Source: Buttiauxella sp049686335 (lineage in GTDB: Bacteria > Pseudomonadota > Gammaproteobacteria > Enterobacterales > Enterobacteriaceae). Taken from it: DNA of 64,000 nt. The notes under the pieces were generated by a model. It searched no databases, had not been told where the DNA came from, and saw nothing but the letters and a program-made list of their open reading frames with translations. Location of the stretch: positions 62,001 through 126,000 of the forward strand of contig NZ_JBAVHX010000010.1 of NCBI RefSeq assembly GCF_049686335.1, in the 5' to 3' direction. The position numbers and the translations under genes were made by a program. Positions 35,314-43,680 of this stretch are shown here, piece by piece. Within the stretch, counting starts at the first letter, position 1. The number at the start of each line of letters is the position of its first letter.

Positions 35314-35570
35314 ATGCCATTTTCCAGCCGGGTAATGGGCTACATAATTTCTTCATATTTACATGGCAGACTATTTATTCTGTTTCGCTCCCTCTGTAGT
35401 AAATTTGTTAATTTCTTATTGCGTAATTGCTTCGCTGTACATAACGTTACATACGGATACCAATCACTCAATGAATCGGGTGGTCCATTTCTTTATTATC
35501 AAAATCCCTTTAGAAATATATTGATAGAGTAATATTTTCTATTTTTATTTGTGCCGACAAAGTTGCGTTA
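35314..35570 (+). promoter_or_regulatory. AT-rich leader/promoter region of the dlt operon
   Basis: About 260 AT-rich bases lie between the cutC terminator and dltD and must contain the dlt promoter. No PhoP or PmrA box of good quality was found, and no clear ribosome site precedes the dltD start. Base composition differs from the flanking housekeeping genes, consistent with acquired DNA. Confidence 0.4.
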
Positions 35571-36713
35571 ATGATGAAAATAAATAAAGCAATTTTATTG
35601 CATGTTTCTATGGCTGTCCTTGCTGCTTTGGTTTTAACTCTGCCACCCTTTATTAATAGCTTGCATCCTGCGTTAGTATTCCAACCGTTAATTAAAACAA
35701 TGGAAGGAACGCGTAAAGTTCAGGCTGAAAAAATGGCTACCATTTCCCATGCTCTGGATGGTAATGCCATTTTCTTTCTCGGGGCGTCTGAAGTCGCCAC
35801 GTCTGAAAATGAGCATTTTGCAGTCTATAATTTTTTTAATACCAGGCTGCATCAGCCCACTGTGGCCTACGGTGATAGCTTCGTCGATAACATGACGCAG
35901 CTCGCGTTGTTGACACGCTTTAAACAAGATCTGTCGCCAAAAACGAAACTGGTGCTGCTTTTATCGCCCGATAGTTTCTTTTTTGATGGTATTCCACCGA
36001 CCATTTTCGCTGACCATTTCCCGGATTCGATATTTAAACCATTAATGTCGGATGCCACCATGCAACCTGTTTTGACTCATTATTTAACTCATATCGATGC
36101 GCAAGACGTGGATCATCTTACTTTTAGCCAGATGCGTATTTTTGGCTGGCACGCAAAAATTGTCTGGCGTGAAGTTAAATATCAATTCTCTTCATTCTGC
36201 GAAATGATCAGAGATTATTTCTTATCACTGGCACATATTCGTCAGTCAAATACGCAGCCGTGGCCGGTGGCGCCCGCTAACTGGTCAAATATTGACTGGG
36301 ATGCAGAATTACAGCTCGCCCAGCAACTTAACTGTGCTCGTCATGAAAGTGCCGCCACGTTATGGATGGATCAAGAGATCTTTGCCGACGATAAAACGCC
36401 AGAAGATTGGTATACCGCGCCTCCATCGGTTCGAGAAAAAGAGGCGTTTATAGCCATGATGAAGCTGCTGCACGAACGCCAGGTGAATGTCGTCGTCATT
36501 ATTGACCCGCTTAATCCGTGGGCACTAAAGAATACGGATAAATTCCAGCCGACCGATCGTTTCATCCAGCAGACGTTGAAAAAATATCACACGCCTTATT
36601 TTGATATGTACGACCAAAGCTATCAACCGGGATGGAACTGGGATCGTCTTCATCCTACAGAGCTGGCATGGGTGGCCATGGACCGCTTTATTACCGAGGC
36701 ATTCAATAAATGA
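35571..36713 (+). CDS. dltD: DltD-like D-alanylation protein (SGNH-type)
   Basis: DltD is the outer-face protein of the D-alanine transfer system. The 380 residues have an N-terminal membrane anchor (about 7-30, ILLHVSMAVLAALVLTLPPF) and an SGNH-hydrolase-like domain facing the periplasm. The nucleophile is Ser73 in FFLGASEVATSE, and Asp358/His361 stand in WDRLHPTELAW. In Gram-positive bacteria DltD hands D-Ala to teichoic acids; here the acceptor must be another envelope polymer. It is first in the operon rather than last. Two ATGs stand in tandem at 35571 and 35574. The gene is more AT-rich than its core neighbours. Its stop overlaps the small dltX-like gene (ATGA). Confidence 0.88.
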   Translation: MMKINKAILLHVSMAVLAALVLTLPPFINSLHPALVFQPLIKTMEGTRKVQAEKMATISHALDGNAIFFLGASEVATSENEHFAVYNFFNTRLHQPTVAYGDSFVDNMTQLALLTRFKQDLSPKTKLVLLLSPDSFFFDGIPPTIFADHFPDSIFKPLMSDATMQPVLTHYLTHIDAQDVDHLTFSQMRIFGWHAKIVWREVKYQFSSFCEMIRDYFLSLAHIRQSNTQPWPVAPANWSNIDWDAELQLAQQLNCARHESAATLWMDQEIFADDKTPEDWYTAPPSVREKEAFIAMMKLLHERQVNVVVIIDPLNPWALKNTDKFQPTDRFIQQTLKKYHTPYFDMYDQSYQPGWNWDRLHPTELAWVAMDRFITEAFNK

Positions 36714-36829
36714 AAAAGGCCACTCGTCTGTTTTTCCTTTATCTCTTTTTGATGTTAACGGTTGTGACATGGTCCTCCGTTGATAACAGCATGAATCTCA
36801 AACTGCATTTTGAATATCAGCAATTTTAA
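36710..36829 (+). CDS. dltX: DltX-like 39-residue membrane microprotein
   Basis: The ATG overlaps the dltD stop (ATGA) and the frame runs 39 codons to TAA at 36827, 11 bases before dltB. The protein starts MKKATR, has one predicted membrane helix (about 7-21, LFFLYLFLMLTVVTW), a short periplasmic stretch and the end LHFEYQQF. Gram-positive DltX is likewise a single-helix protein of about 50 residues, encoded in dlt operons, whose conserved C-terminus ends in an aromatic F-x-Y-x-x-F type motif; FEYQQF fits it. DltX is proposed to take part in passing D-Ala from DltC through DltB to the outer face. Its small size means it is easily missed by annotation pipelines. Confidence 0.75.
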   Translation: MKKATRLFFLYLFLMLTVVTWSSVDNSMNLKLHFEYQQF

Positions 36830-36840
36830 GGGATAAGTGA

Positions 36841-37962
36841 ATGTATACCAGCGCACCTTTTTTTGCTGTCTTGTTTGCCAGTTCGCTTCTCTTTGCCGGC
36901 GTTAATCGTTTGCTGGGGCAACGTTTGACCTACGCATCCCTGTTTTCTGTCTTTACGCTATTTGCAGTCTGGGGATACGTTTTCAAAAGCCAGATAACGA
37001 TACCGTTATTGATGTTTATTTATCTGTATACGATTGCCACTTTAAAAGATAAATCGTGGCTGAAAACATGGCAGTCGGTGATATTGAGTTTGCTGCCGTT
37101 GGTTCTGGTTAAATTACATCTGAATAACCACTGGGGAATGTTAGGTCTCTCATTCATGACCTTCAGAGCGATAGACGTTTTACTGTATCGCAATAAGAAA
37201 GACTCGCGTGGATTTCTCCAGTATTTCAGCTATCTCTTTTTGCCTTTTATTATCCTGGCCGGGCCGATGTACCGCTGGAGAAGCTGGGTTCAGGACATCA
37301 CTAAACCTGATTTCCGCTTAACTAGCGCTGTATTCCTGCAGTCTATGGAACAAATTTTTTATGGCATCGTGCAGAAGTTTTTGTTCGCTATGCTGATTGA
37401 TAACTTCGTCATCAGCCACTGGAGTCATCGTCCATTTACCCTGATGGTTGGCGTGGTAATGTCCGTTGCTTACAGCTTTTATCTCTATTTTGATTTTGCG
37501 GGATACAGCAATATGGCCATCGGTGCAGGGCGGTTATTTGGTCTTAATCTTCCGGCCAATTTTAACTTACCGATTCTGGCAAAGAATCCGCAGGATTTCT
37601 GGCGCAGATTTCATATTAGCCTCTCCGAGTGGCTGCGTGATGTGGTCTTTATGCCGATTTATATGCATCTGATGAAGGTGGAGTTCTTCAGAAATCACAA
37701 AGTCACGGCACAAAATATCGGTATTTTTTGCACGCTATTTTGTATGGGAGCCTGGAACGGACTGGAACTCAATTACGTCGTGAGTGGCGCGCTGTTTGGC
37801 GGGATTTCGGTTATCCATAACATCATTCTTTGGTTCGCGAAGCGCAGCCCGAATATGACCATGTGGTTAAAAAAACCTTCAATGGTATTCCTCGGACGGA
37901 TTTTGACGCTGGCAAGTGCAGCGGCCTCTCTTTATATTTTTAGCGGAATGTCTCCTGTATGA
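36841..37962 (+). CDS. dltB: DltB-like MBOAT membrane acyltransferase with Asn at the expected catalytic His
   Basis: DltB is the membrane-bound O-acyltransferase that moves D-Ala from DltC across the cytoplasmic membrane. The 373 residues have about ten hydrophobic segments. MBOAT marks are YFDFAGYSNMAIGAGRL, FWRRFHISLSEWLRDVVFMP with the first conserved His at 258, and MGAWNGLELNYVVSG. In Gram-positive DltB the last motif reads W-H-G, with the catalytic His (His336 in Streptococcus thermophilus), 47 residues after the first His. Here the residue 48 positions on is Asn306 (codon AAC at 37756). AAGGGA precedes the ATG. dltA starts at its last codon (ATGA). The catalytic consequence is unknown. 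Confidence 0.87.
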   Translation: MYTSAPFFAVLFASSLLFAGVNRLLGQRLTYASLFSVFTLFAVWGYVFKSQITIPLLMFIYLYTIATLKDKSWLKTWQSVILSLLPLVLVKLHLNNHWGMLGLSFMTFRAIDVLLYRNKKDSRGFLQYFSYLFLPFIILAGPMYRWRSWVQDITKPDFRLTSAVFLQSMEQIFYGIVQKFLFAMLIDNFVISHWSHRPFTLMVGVVMSVAYSFYLYFDFAGYSNMAIGAGRLFGLNLPANFNLPILAKNPQDFWRRFHISLSEWLRDVVFMPIYMHLMKVEFFRNHKVTAQNIGIFCTLFCMGAWNGLELNYVVSGALFGGISVIHNIILWFAKRSPNMTMWLKKPSMVFLGRILTLASAAASLYIFSGMSPV

Positions 37963-39395
37963 AGAATAATGATGAATTACAGCAGTTAAGTGATTATCTA
38001 CGCAGCGTGTTACTTGCCCCAAAAAATCCTCAGCAATGGGCGATTAGCGGTAGTGATAATAGCCTGACCTGGAATGAACTCGGTTCGGCAGTACTTGACT
38101 GGGCGGACCGCTTTGCTGCACTAAAATTATCACCAAACATTCCTGTGGTGCTTTATGGTCATCAACAGGCGGAGTTTGCTTGTGCCATTTATAGCTGCCT
38201 GCTGCATAAGATTCCGTATATCCCAGTGGATAATATTTATCCAGCCGAGCGGCTGAAAGAAATCTGCGAACTGGCCAATGCGCCTTATTATTACGACGTA
38301 CAACAGCAACGTTTTATCTCCACAGGCGTCGCGGCACAGCCACTGCAAGAGCAGGATCTGGCCTACATTATGTTTACCTCGGGAAGTACCGGTAAACCTA
38401 AAGGGGTGCAGATTGGTCGCGAAAGCGTGTGGAATTTCATGCAGTGGATTCGCAGTGATTTTTCTTTGCCTGGCCAACCGGTTCTGATGAATCATGCGGT
38501 ATTCAGTTTTGATTTATCCCTGATCCCGCTTTTAGGCAATCTCGCCACGGGCGGACATATCGTGCTTAACGCCAAAGAAGATATTACAGCGGAAAACTGG
38601 CTTGCCCATCTGCAACAAAAGAAAGTTTCCGTGTGGGTTTCAACGCCGTCTTTCGCTTACCAGAAATTGCTCCTCCCAGAATTTCGCGCGGAATATTTAC
38701 CTGACCTGAAGGTATTTATTTTCATTGGTGAAGTCCTGAGCAAAACCCTGGTAAAACATCTGCGCCGCTTGTTCCCGGATGCAAAAATTCTCAACTCATA
38801 TGGCCCCACTGAGGCAACCATTGCCACCACGGTCATTGAGATAAGCGATGAGATCCTGCACGAGGAGGGCGATCTGTTGCCTATCGGCCATATGATGCCG
38901 CATTCAGAAATGGAAATTACCGCAGATAACGAATTAATCATCTGGGGCAGAAACGTGATGCGCGGCTATCTGGGATTAGCAAAAGAGAATGGCGAAAAGT
39001 TGCTCTGGAATGAAGATAAGCAATGGCGCGGATATAAAACCGGCGATTTAGGGCGCATTGGCAAAGATTATTTGTATTGCCAGGGCCGCAACGACAGCCA
39101 GATTAAACTCAACGGCTATCGTATCGAAATACATGAAATTGAAAGCCGTTTACTGGCGCTCACCGGCGTGAGTGAAGCCGTCGTTTTGCCGCTGACAAAG
39201 AAAGATGGCGCGGTATTACGCCTGGCAGCTTTTTGCGCATCACGGCTCTCTGAAAAAGAGATTAAAGCCAATCTGACACAAACTTTACCGTCTTACATGG
39301 TGCCCTCGCAGATTGTCATCATGGATAGCTTACCTCTAAATACCAACGGCAAAATTGACCGTAAATTACTCGATGTTCAGGCTCGTTCTTGCTGA
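37959..39395 (+). CDS. dltA: D-alanine--D-alanyl carrier protein ligase DltA
   Basis: DltA is a cytoplasmic ANL-family adenylating enzyme that activates D-Ala with ATP and loads it onto the phosphopantetheine of DltC. The 478 residues show the P-loop YIMFTSGSTGKPKG (about 136-149), NSYGPTEATIA, GYKTGDLGR, and the C-terminal catalytic Lys465 in NTNGKIDRKLL. It has the size of a single-module ligase without fused carrier domain, matching DltA rather than a peptide-synthetase fragment. Neighbouring dltB and dltC support the specificity. Substrate specificity for D-Ala is inferred from context. Confidence 0.88.
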   Translation: MKNNDELQQLSDYLRSVLLAPKNPQQWAISGSDNSLTWNELGSAVLDWADRFAALKLSPNIPVVLYGHQQAEFACAIYSCLLHKIPYIPVDNIYPAERLKEICELANAPYYYDVQQQRFISTGVAAQPLQEQDLAYIMFTSGSTGKPKGVQIGRESVWNFMQWIRSDFSLPGQPVLMNHAVFSFDLSLIPLLGNLATGGHIVLNAKEDITAENWLAHLQQKKVSVWVSTPSFAYQKLLLPEFRAEYLPDLKVFIFIGEVLSKTLVKHLRRLFPDAKILNSYGPTEATIATTVIEISDEILHEEGDLLPIGHMMPHSEMEITADNELIIWGRNVMRGYLGLAKENGEKLLWNEDKQWRGYKTGDLGRIGKDYLYCQGRNDSQIKLNGYRIEIHEIESRLLALTGVSEAVVLPLTKKDGAVLRLAAFCASRLSEKEIKANLTQTLPSYMVPSQIVIMDSLPLNTNGKIDRKLLDVQARSC

Positions 39396-39413
39396 AAATC
39401 TAAGGGCATAAAT

Positions 39414-39632
39414 ATGGAACAGAAAGTTTTAGCGATATTTGAAAATGTGTTGTCACGCAAAGTGGCGTTTAACGACGAGCTTATTGAATCAGATATTCTC
39501 GATTCCATTACGGCGGTTGATATCGTTCTGGAAGTGCAGGCAGAATTTGGTTGTGCTATTCCACCGACAGATATTGCCAATGTGCTGAAGACCCCCGCAA
39601 CGTTAGCGGCATGGCTTGAAGAAAACGCGTGA
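39414..39632 (+). CDS. dltC: D-alanyl carrier protein DltC
   Basis: This is a 72-residue acyl-carrier-like protein. Ser31 in ESDILDSITAVDIVLE is the phosphopantetheine site. Its acidic helical character and length (about 75-80 in Gram-positive DltC) suit the family. AAGGG lies before the ATG, 18 bases after dltA. It is the last gene of the operon and is followed by a shared terminator. The only alternative is another small carrier protein, but the operon makes DltC the natural call. Confidence 0.9.
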   Translation: MEQKVLAIFENVLSRKVAFNDELIESDILDSITAVDIVLEVQAEFGCAIPPTDIANVLKTPATLAAWLEENA

Positions 39633-39639
39633 TGAATAA

Positions 39640-39665
39640 CAAGCCCCGATATTTCTCGGGGCTTG
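39640..39665. terminator. Bidirectional terminator between dltC and cmoB
   Basis: CAAGCCCCGA pairs with TCGGGGCTTG around a six-base loop, between convergent genes. Short T-rich stretches follow on both strands. Confidence 0.85.
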
Positions 39666-39680
39666 ATTGTGCAGATAATA

Positions 39681-40652
39681 TTAGGGCTTACGCGCCACCA
39701 GAACGGCACGCAGCGGAGCAGGGTAGCCTTCGATAGTTTTGCGCGCATCGTTAGGGTCGAGGAAGTCAGCCAGCGACTCTGTGGTCAGCCAGCTGGTTCG
39801 ACGCTGTTCTTCGCTTGTGGTGTAGCAATGATCAACGATTTTCACATCGACAAAACCACATTTCTCCAGCCAGTTTTTCAACGCCAGTGCCGACGGGATG
39901 TAATAGACGTTACGCATTTGCGCGTAGCGTTCACCCGGTACCAGCACGGTATTTTCGTCGCCTTCCACTACCAGCGTTTCCAGCACCAGTTCGCCATCTT
40001 TAGCTAACTGATTTTTCAACTGGTAAAGATGGTCGAGCGGCGAACGGCGGTGATATAACACGCCCATTGAAAAGACGGTATCAAAGATATTGAGCTCAGG
40101 AAGTTGTTCGATTCCCAGTGGCAGAACGTGCGCACGTTGGTCATTGCCCAGCAGTTTTCGCACCGCTTCAAACTGGCAAACGAAGAGTTGCATTGGGTCA
40201 ATACCCACGGCTAAATGCGCGCCCGCGCCAATCATACGCCACAGGTGATAACCACTGCCGCAGCCGACATCCAGAATCGTACGCCCGGCGAGAGGAGAGA
40301 TGTGCGGCAATACGCGATCCCATTTCAGGTCGGAACGCCACTCAGTATCAATGTCTACGCCATACAAAGAGTACGGACCTTTGCGCCATGGCATCAGGTT
40401 GCGCAGCAGTTTCTCGATCCCCAGCTTTTGGCCTTCACTCAACGGCTCTTGTGATTCGGCGGTGACGCTGTGCAGCAAATCCAGGCGATAGGGTTTCAGT
40501 TCTGGCAAAAATTCAACCGTGTTGTACCAGTGTTTGAACTGGCCATGCAGGTTTTCGCGCTGCCAGGTGGCAATCTGCGCAGGAAGCGTTTCCAGCCACG
40601 GAGCTAAAGGGCTTTTCGCAATAAGCTGATAAAAATTACCAAAGTCGATCAT
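39681..40652 (-). CDS. cmoB: tRNA U34 carboxymethyltransferase CmoB
   Basis: CmoB transfers the carboxymethyl group of carboxy-S-adenosylmethionine to 5-hydroxyuridine at wobble position 34, giving cmo5U. The 323 residues equal E. coli CmoB. The Rossmann-type methyltransferase fold shows ILDVGCGSGYHLWRM, VGIDPMQLF and FDTVFSMGVLYHRRSPLDHL. The N-terminal helical segment FYQLIAKSPLAPWLETLP is typical. It overlaps cmoA by four bases, so the enzyme and the maker of its cosubstrate are coupled. Confidence 0.97.
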   Translation of the reverse strand: MIDFGNFYQLIAKSPLAPWLETLPAQIATWQRENLHGQFKHWYNTVEFLPELKPYRLDLLHSVTAESQEPLSEGQKLGIEKLLRNLMPWRKGPYSLYGVDIDTEWRSDLKWDRVLPHISPLAGRTILDVGCGSGYHLWRMIGAGAHLAVGIDPMQLFVCQFEAVRKLLGNDQRAHVLPLGIEQLPELNIFDTVFSMGVLYHRRSPLDHLYQLKNQLAKDGELVLETLVVEGDENTVLVPGERYAQMRNVYYIPSALALKNWLEKCGFVDVKIVDHCYTTSEEQRRTSWLTTESLADFLDPNDARKTIEGYPAPLRAVLVARKP

Positions 40653-41392
40653 GCAGATGTTCCTGATTTCAGTGCTACTAAAGAGCCAAAGTTAAAGCAC
40701 TGGAACCATAATTCTGCGTGGTCAAATCCGGCTTGTTTGAGGCGTTTTTTATGAGTTTCGACAGAGTCGGTGAGCATGACGTTTTCCAGCATGCTGCGCT
40801 TTTGGCTGATTTCCAGCTCGCTATAACCGTTCGCACGTTTGAAATCGTGGTGCATATTGAACAGTAATTCACCCACTTCGCCATCTTCAAAACTGAATTT
40901 TTCCGACAACACTAACGCGCCGCCAGGGTTCAGGCCGCGATAGATTTTCTCCAGCAGCAACTGGCGATCTTCAGGCTCGAGGAACTGGAGCGTGAAGTTC
41001 AGCACCACCATCGAGGCATTTTTGATTTCGATATTGCGAATATCGCCTTCAATGACTTCAACCGGTGTTTGCGCTTTAAAGGCATCAAGATGGCGGCGGC
41101 AGCGTTCAACCATAGCGGGGGAGTTATCTACCGCGATAATTTTGCAGTTCTCATGATGAATATTACGACGCACGGATAATGTCGCAGCACCTAGCGAGCA
41201 GCCAAGGTCGTAAACCTGGCTACCGGGTACCACAAAGCGCTCCGCCAGCATGCCAATCATAGAAATAATATTGGAGTAGCCTGGCACCGATCGTTGAATC
41301 ATATCGGGGAACACTTCAGCCACGCGTTCATCAAAGGTCCAGTCACCTAATTTGGCGATCGGGGCGGAAAACAATGTATCGCGGTCAGACAT
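40649..41392 (-). CDS. cmoA: Carboxy-S-adenosyl-L-methionine synthase CmoA
   Basis: CmoA makes carboxy-SAM from SAM and prephenate for CmoB. The 247 residues match E. coli. Motifs include FDERVAEVFPDMIQRSVPGY, VYDLGCSLGAATLSVR, IIAVDNSPAMVERCRRHL and MVVLNFTLQFLEPEDR. It is directly upstream of and overlapping cmoB on the minus strand. A dissimilar gap of about 40 bases separates it from yecN. Confidence 0.97.
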   Translation of the reverse strand: MSDRDTLFSAPIAKLGDWTFDERVAEVFPDMIQRSVPGYSNIISMIGMLAERFVVPGSQVYDLGCSLGAATLSVRRNIHHENCKIIAVDNSPAMVERCRRHLDAFKAQTPVEVIEGDIRNIEIKNASMVVLNFTLQFLEPEDRQLLLEKIYRGLNPGGALVLSEKFSFEDGEVGELLFNMHHDFKRANGYSELEISQKRSMLENVMLTDSVETHKKRLKQAGFDHAELWFQCFNFGSLVALKSGTSA

Positions 41393-41431
41393 GACGTTAA
41401 ATCCGGAATTTCGAAAGGGTGATATTTTGCG

Positions 41432-41827
41432 TTAATGCAGCGAGAAAACCAACTCCCATGGCATATACCACAGGTTAGCCAGCACCATCAGGATCAAAGA
41501 AGCCCAGGTGGCACTCATGCCAGAACGACGCCAGCTGATTAAACGATGATGGAAACCATAAGAATGCATCAGGCGTCCGGCGATCAGCAGCAGCCCACAA
41601 ACATGCACCATCCAGGTTTCGGCACCGTTCATTTCCATCAGTAATAAAAGCAGTAACGCGATGGGAATATATTCCACTGCATTACCGTGGATCCGAATCG
41701 CGCTCTGAAGTTCACTAAAACCGCCATCACCATATGAGACGCGGTATTGCAAACGCATACGAACAACATCAAACGAAAACTTAATCAGCAACAAAGCACC
41801 CAGAACGGCGTAGAGCGCGCTTACCAT
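41432..41827 (-). CDS. yecN: MAPEG-family inner membrane protein YecN
   Basis: YecN is a four-helix MAPEG-like membrane protein of unknown function. ATG 41827 gives 131 residues as in E. coli (MVSALYAVLGALLLIKFSFD) and follows AAGGATGTGAG; an upstream ATG would add ten residues without family support. Family segments are SELQSAIRIHGNAVEYIPIA, GRLMHSYGFHHR and LANLWYMPWEL. Confidence 0.94.
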   Translation of the reverse strand: MVSALYAVLGALLLIKFSFDVVRMRLQYRVSYGDGGFSELQSAIRIHGNAVEYIPIALLLLLLMEMNGAETWMVHVCGLLLIAGRLMHSYGFHHRLISWRRSGMSATWASLILMVLANLWYMPWELVFSLH

Positions 41828-41897
41828 ACTCACATCCTTTAGAGATAGTTCCAGCACCGCCTATGATAGCAGCGCAACCTATCAGCTGTCGCTACCC

Positions 41898-42716
41898 CTA
41901 AAAAAGGGAGTTTTGTTTGGGGATTGCCGGTTCGTTGCCAATGGCCGGGAAAGCGTGTTGCAACCCAGGCCATAGGGTATGCACTAAATCTTGCACTTCC
42001 CCAATATCAGGTGTGTGTAAAAACAGATAAGGCGTGGTTTTTTGTTCCCATTTGGGCAGGGTTTTCAGCCAGACATCGAAGAGGGCGAGGTTTTGTTGCA
42101 TGTCGTCGCTACCGATAAACCGCACCAGCGGATGAATGGCCGTAACCAACGCATGCACCGGGACCTTAGGCTTTTTACGTTGCGCCTCGCGAATGGCTTC
42201 GTTGTGAGGTTTCGCGCTATGAACCGGGCGACTATCAAGGATGACGCGGTTGACGCCGCGTTGATGCAGGCCACGGTTAAGTGCCAGTTCATCCGTGCCT
42301 TTTTCGAAGAAAGCCTGATGGCGAACTTCGACGCCGTAAGCGAACTCTTTAGGCAAGGTATCGAGGAAATTCCATAGTGCAGGTAAATCCGCTGGCCCAA
42401 AGGCTGCCGGGAGTTGTAGCCAGTACTGCCCGATTCGACTGGCCAGCGGCGAAAGTCGTTCAAGAAATTCTGCGGTCAAATCACCACACTGGCGCAACGC
42501 TGCCTGATGGGTGATGGTGGACGGGAATTTAAAGCAGAAACGAAAATCATCGCCGGTCATTGCCCGCCAACGCAACACCGTTTCTGCTTTTGGAAGCGCG
42601 TACAGCGTGGTATTGCCTTCCACACAATTGAAGTGGCGAGCGTAATCTTCAAGAGAGGTTATGCCCAGCCGCCCCCATTTTGGGTGCGACCATTGAGGGA
42701 GGCCAATATAGATCAC
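41898..42716 (-). CDS. yecE: DUF72 family protein YecE
   Basis: YecE is a TIM-barrel-like DUF72 protein of unknown function. The GTG at 42716 yields MIYIGLPQWSHPKWGRL and 272 residues, identical in length to E. coli YecE. An ATG at 42728 would add four residues encoded by the adjoining ERIC element and would have its ribosome site directly abutting. Segments FNCVEGNTTLYALPK, DDFRFCFKFPSTITHQAAL, GVEVRHQAFF and VILDSRPVH are typical. The ERIC supplies AAGGA eleven bases before the GTG. Confidence 0.93.
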   Translation of the reverse strand: MIYIGLPQWSHPKWGRLGITSLEDYARHFNCVEGNTTLYALPKAETVLRWRAMTGDDFRFCFKFPSTITHQAALRQCGDLTAEFLERLSPLASRIGQYWLQLPAAFGPADLPALWNFLDTLPKEFAYGVEVRHQAFFEKGTDELALNRGLHQRGVNRVILDSRPVHSAKPHNEAIREAQRKKPKVPVHALVTAIHPLVRFIGSDDMQQNLALFDVWLKTLPKWEQKTTPYLFLHTPDIGEVQDLVHTLWPGLQHAFPAIGNEPAIPKQNSLF

Positions 42717-42843
42717 AATGCCCGTCATCCTTCAAGGTGTAGGGTTGTTGGCTACGCTCGCTTACCCGAATCACTTACTGGAGTAAGCTTATCGGGATAA
42801 TCTCCCTTGCCGCCTACCTACAGCTCGAATGATATAGGGCATT
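42717..42843. repeat. ERIC element A (127 bp)
   Basis: Seven-base terminal inverted repeats AATGCCC/GGGCATT enclose the ERIC core (CTCGCTTACCCGAATCACTTACTGG and its complement-like half). It lies between yecE and yecD, abutting the yecE start codon. Confidence 0.88.
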
Positions 42844-42853
42844 ACAGAGCGAC

Positions 42854-43420
42854 TTAAATCGCAGAGAGAATTTCTTCAGTGCGACGAACACGCCCAATAC
42901 GCGGGAAGATATTCGTCATGCTGCCTTGATGTTGTTCACTGCTTGCCGCACTGCAAGCGTCTTCTGCAATAACAAGGTTAAAGCCTAATTCCCATGCGTT
43001 ACGGGCGGTAGACTCGACGCCGATATTGGTGGAAATCCCGCACAGCACAATGGTGTCTATCCCACGGCGGCGCAACTGGAGTTCCAGGTCGGTGCCATAA
43101 AATGCACCCCACTGGCGCTTAGTGACTTCAATGTCGCTCTCTTTTTTACCCAGCGCTTCCGGGTAAACCCACCAGTTTTCTGGCAGAGCATGGGCGCCTG
43201 CCTGGGCATCGACCGGCTGTTTAAGGGCTTCGGCAAAATCTTTAGACCAGCCAACACGCACCATAATGACCGGCGCATTTTGCGCGCGGAATTTTTCAGC
43301 CAGTCTGGCCGAACGAGCCACCACATCCTGTGCACTGTGCGGGCCACCCGCAAACGGCAGGATGCCTTCCTGCAAATCAATAACGACAAGTGCGGTTTTG
43401 GAAGTATTCAGTTCTAACAT
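42854..43420 (-). CDS. yecD: Isochorismatase-like hydrolase YecD
   Basis: This is a cysteine-hydrolase superfamily protein of 188 residues, as in E. coli. The catalytic Asp is in ALVVIDLQEGILPFAGGP, the Lys in TKRQWGAFYGTDLE and the Cys in TIVLCGISTNIGVESTARNA. The natural substrate is unknown. ATG 43420 follows GGAG by 7 bases and starts MLELNTSKTALVV. An in-frame ATG 39 bases upstream lacks conservation. It is divergent from aspS. Confidence 0.93.
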   Translation of the reverse strand: MLELNTSKTALVVIDLQEGILPFAGGPHSAQDVVARSARLAEKFRAQNAPVIMVRVGWSKDFAEALKQPVDAQAGAHALPENWWVYPEALGKKESDIEVTKRQWGAFYGTDLELQLRRRGIDTIVLCGISTNIGVESTARNAWELGFNLVIAEDACSAASSEQHQGSMTNIFPRIGRVRRTEEILSAI

Positions 43421-43680
43421 TCGGTGACTCCGGGTCAAAATGGGGTTATCGCGTAACACCTTACGATGGAACGGAAGCGCAACTGTTTACAAAATTTGTT
43501 AATTTTTGTGAGAATAAGCCAAACGAGGCGTTTTGAAACGCGTAAGTCAGGTGTATCGGGCTTATCGTAGGGCATTATTTCCAGTATAATAACCCCCTTT
43601 TTTATCAATAGATGACAGACAAATATAGTGGCTACCGTTGCAGGAAATGGACAGTGAGCGGCTATTTTAAGGGAAATCTC

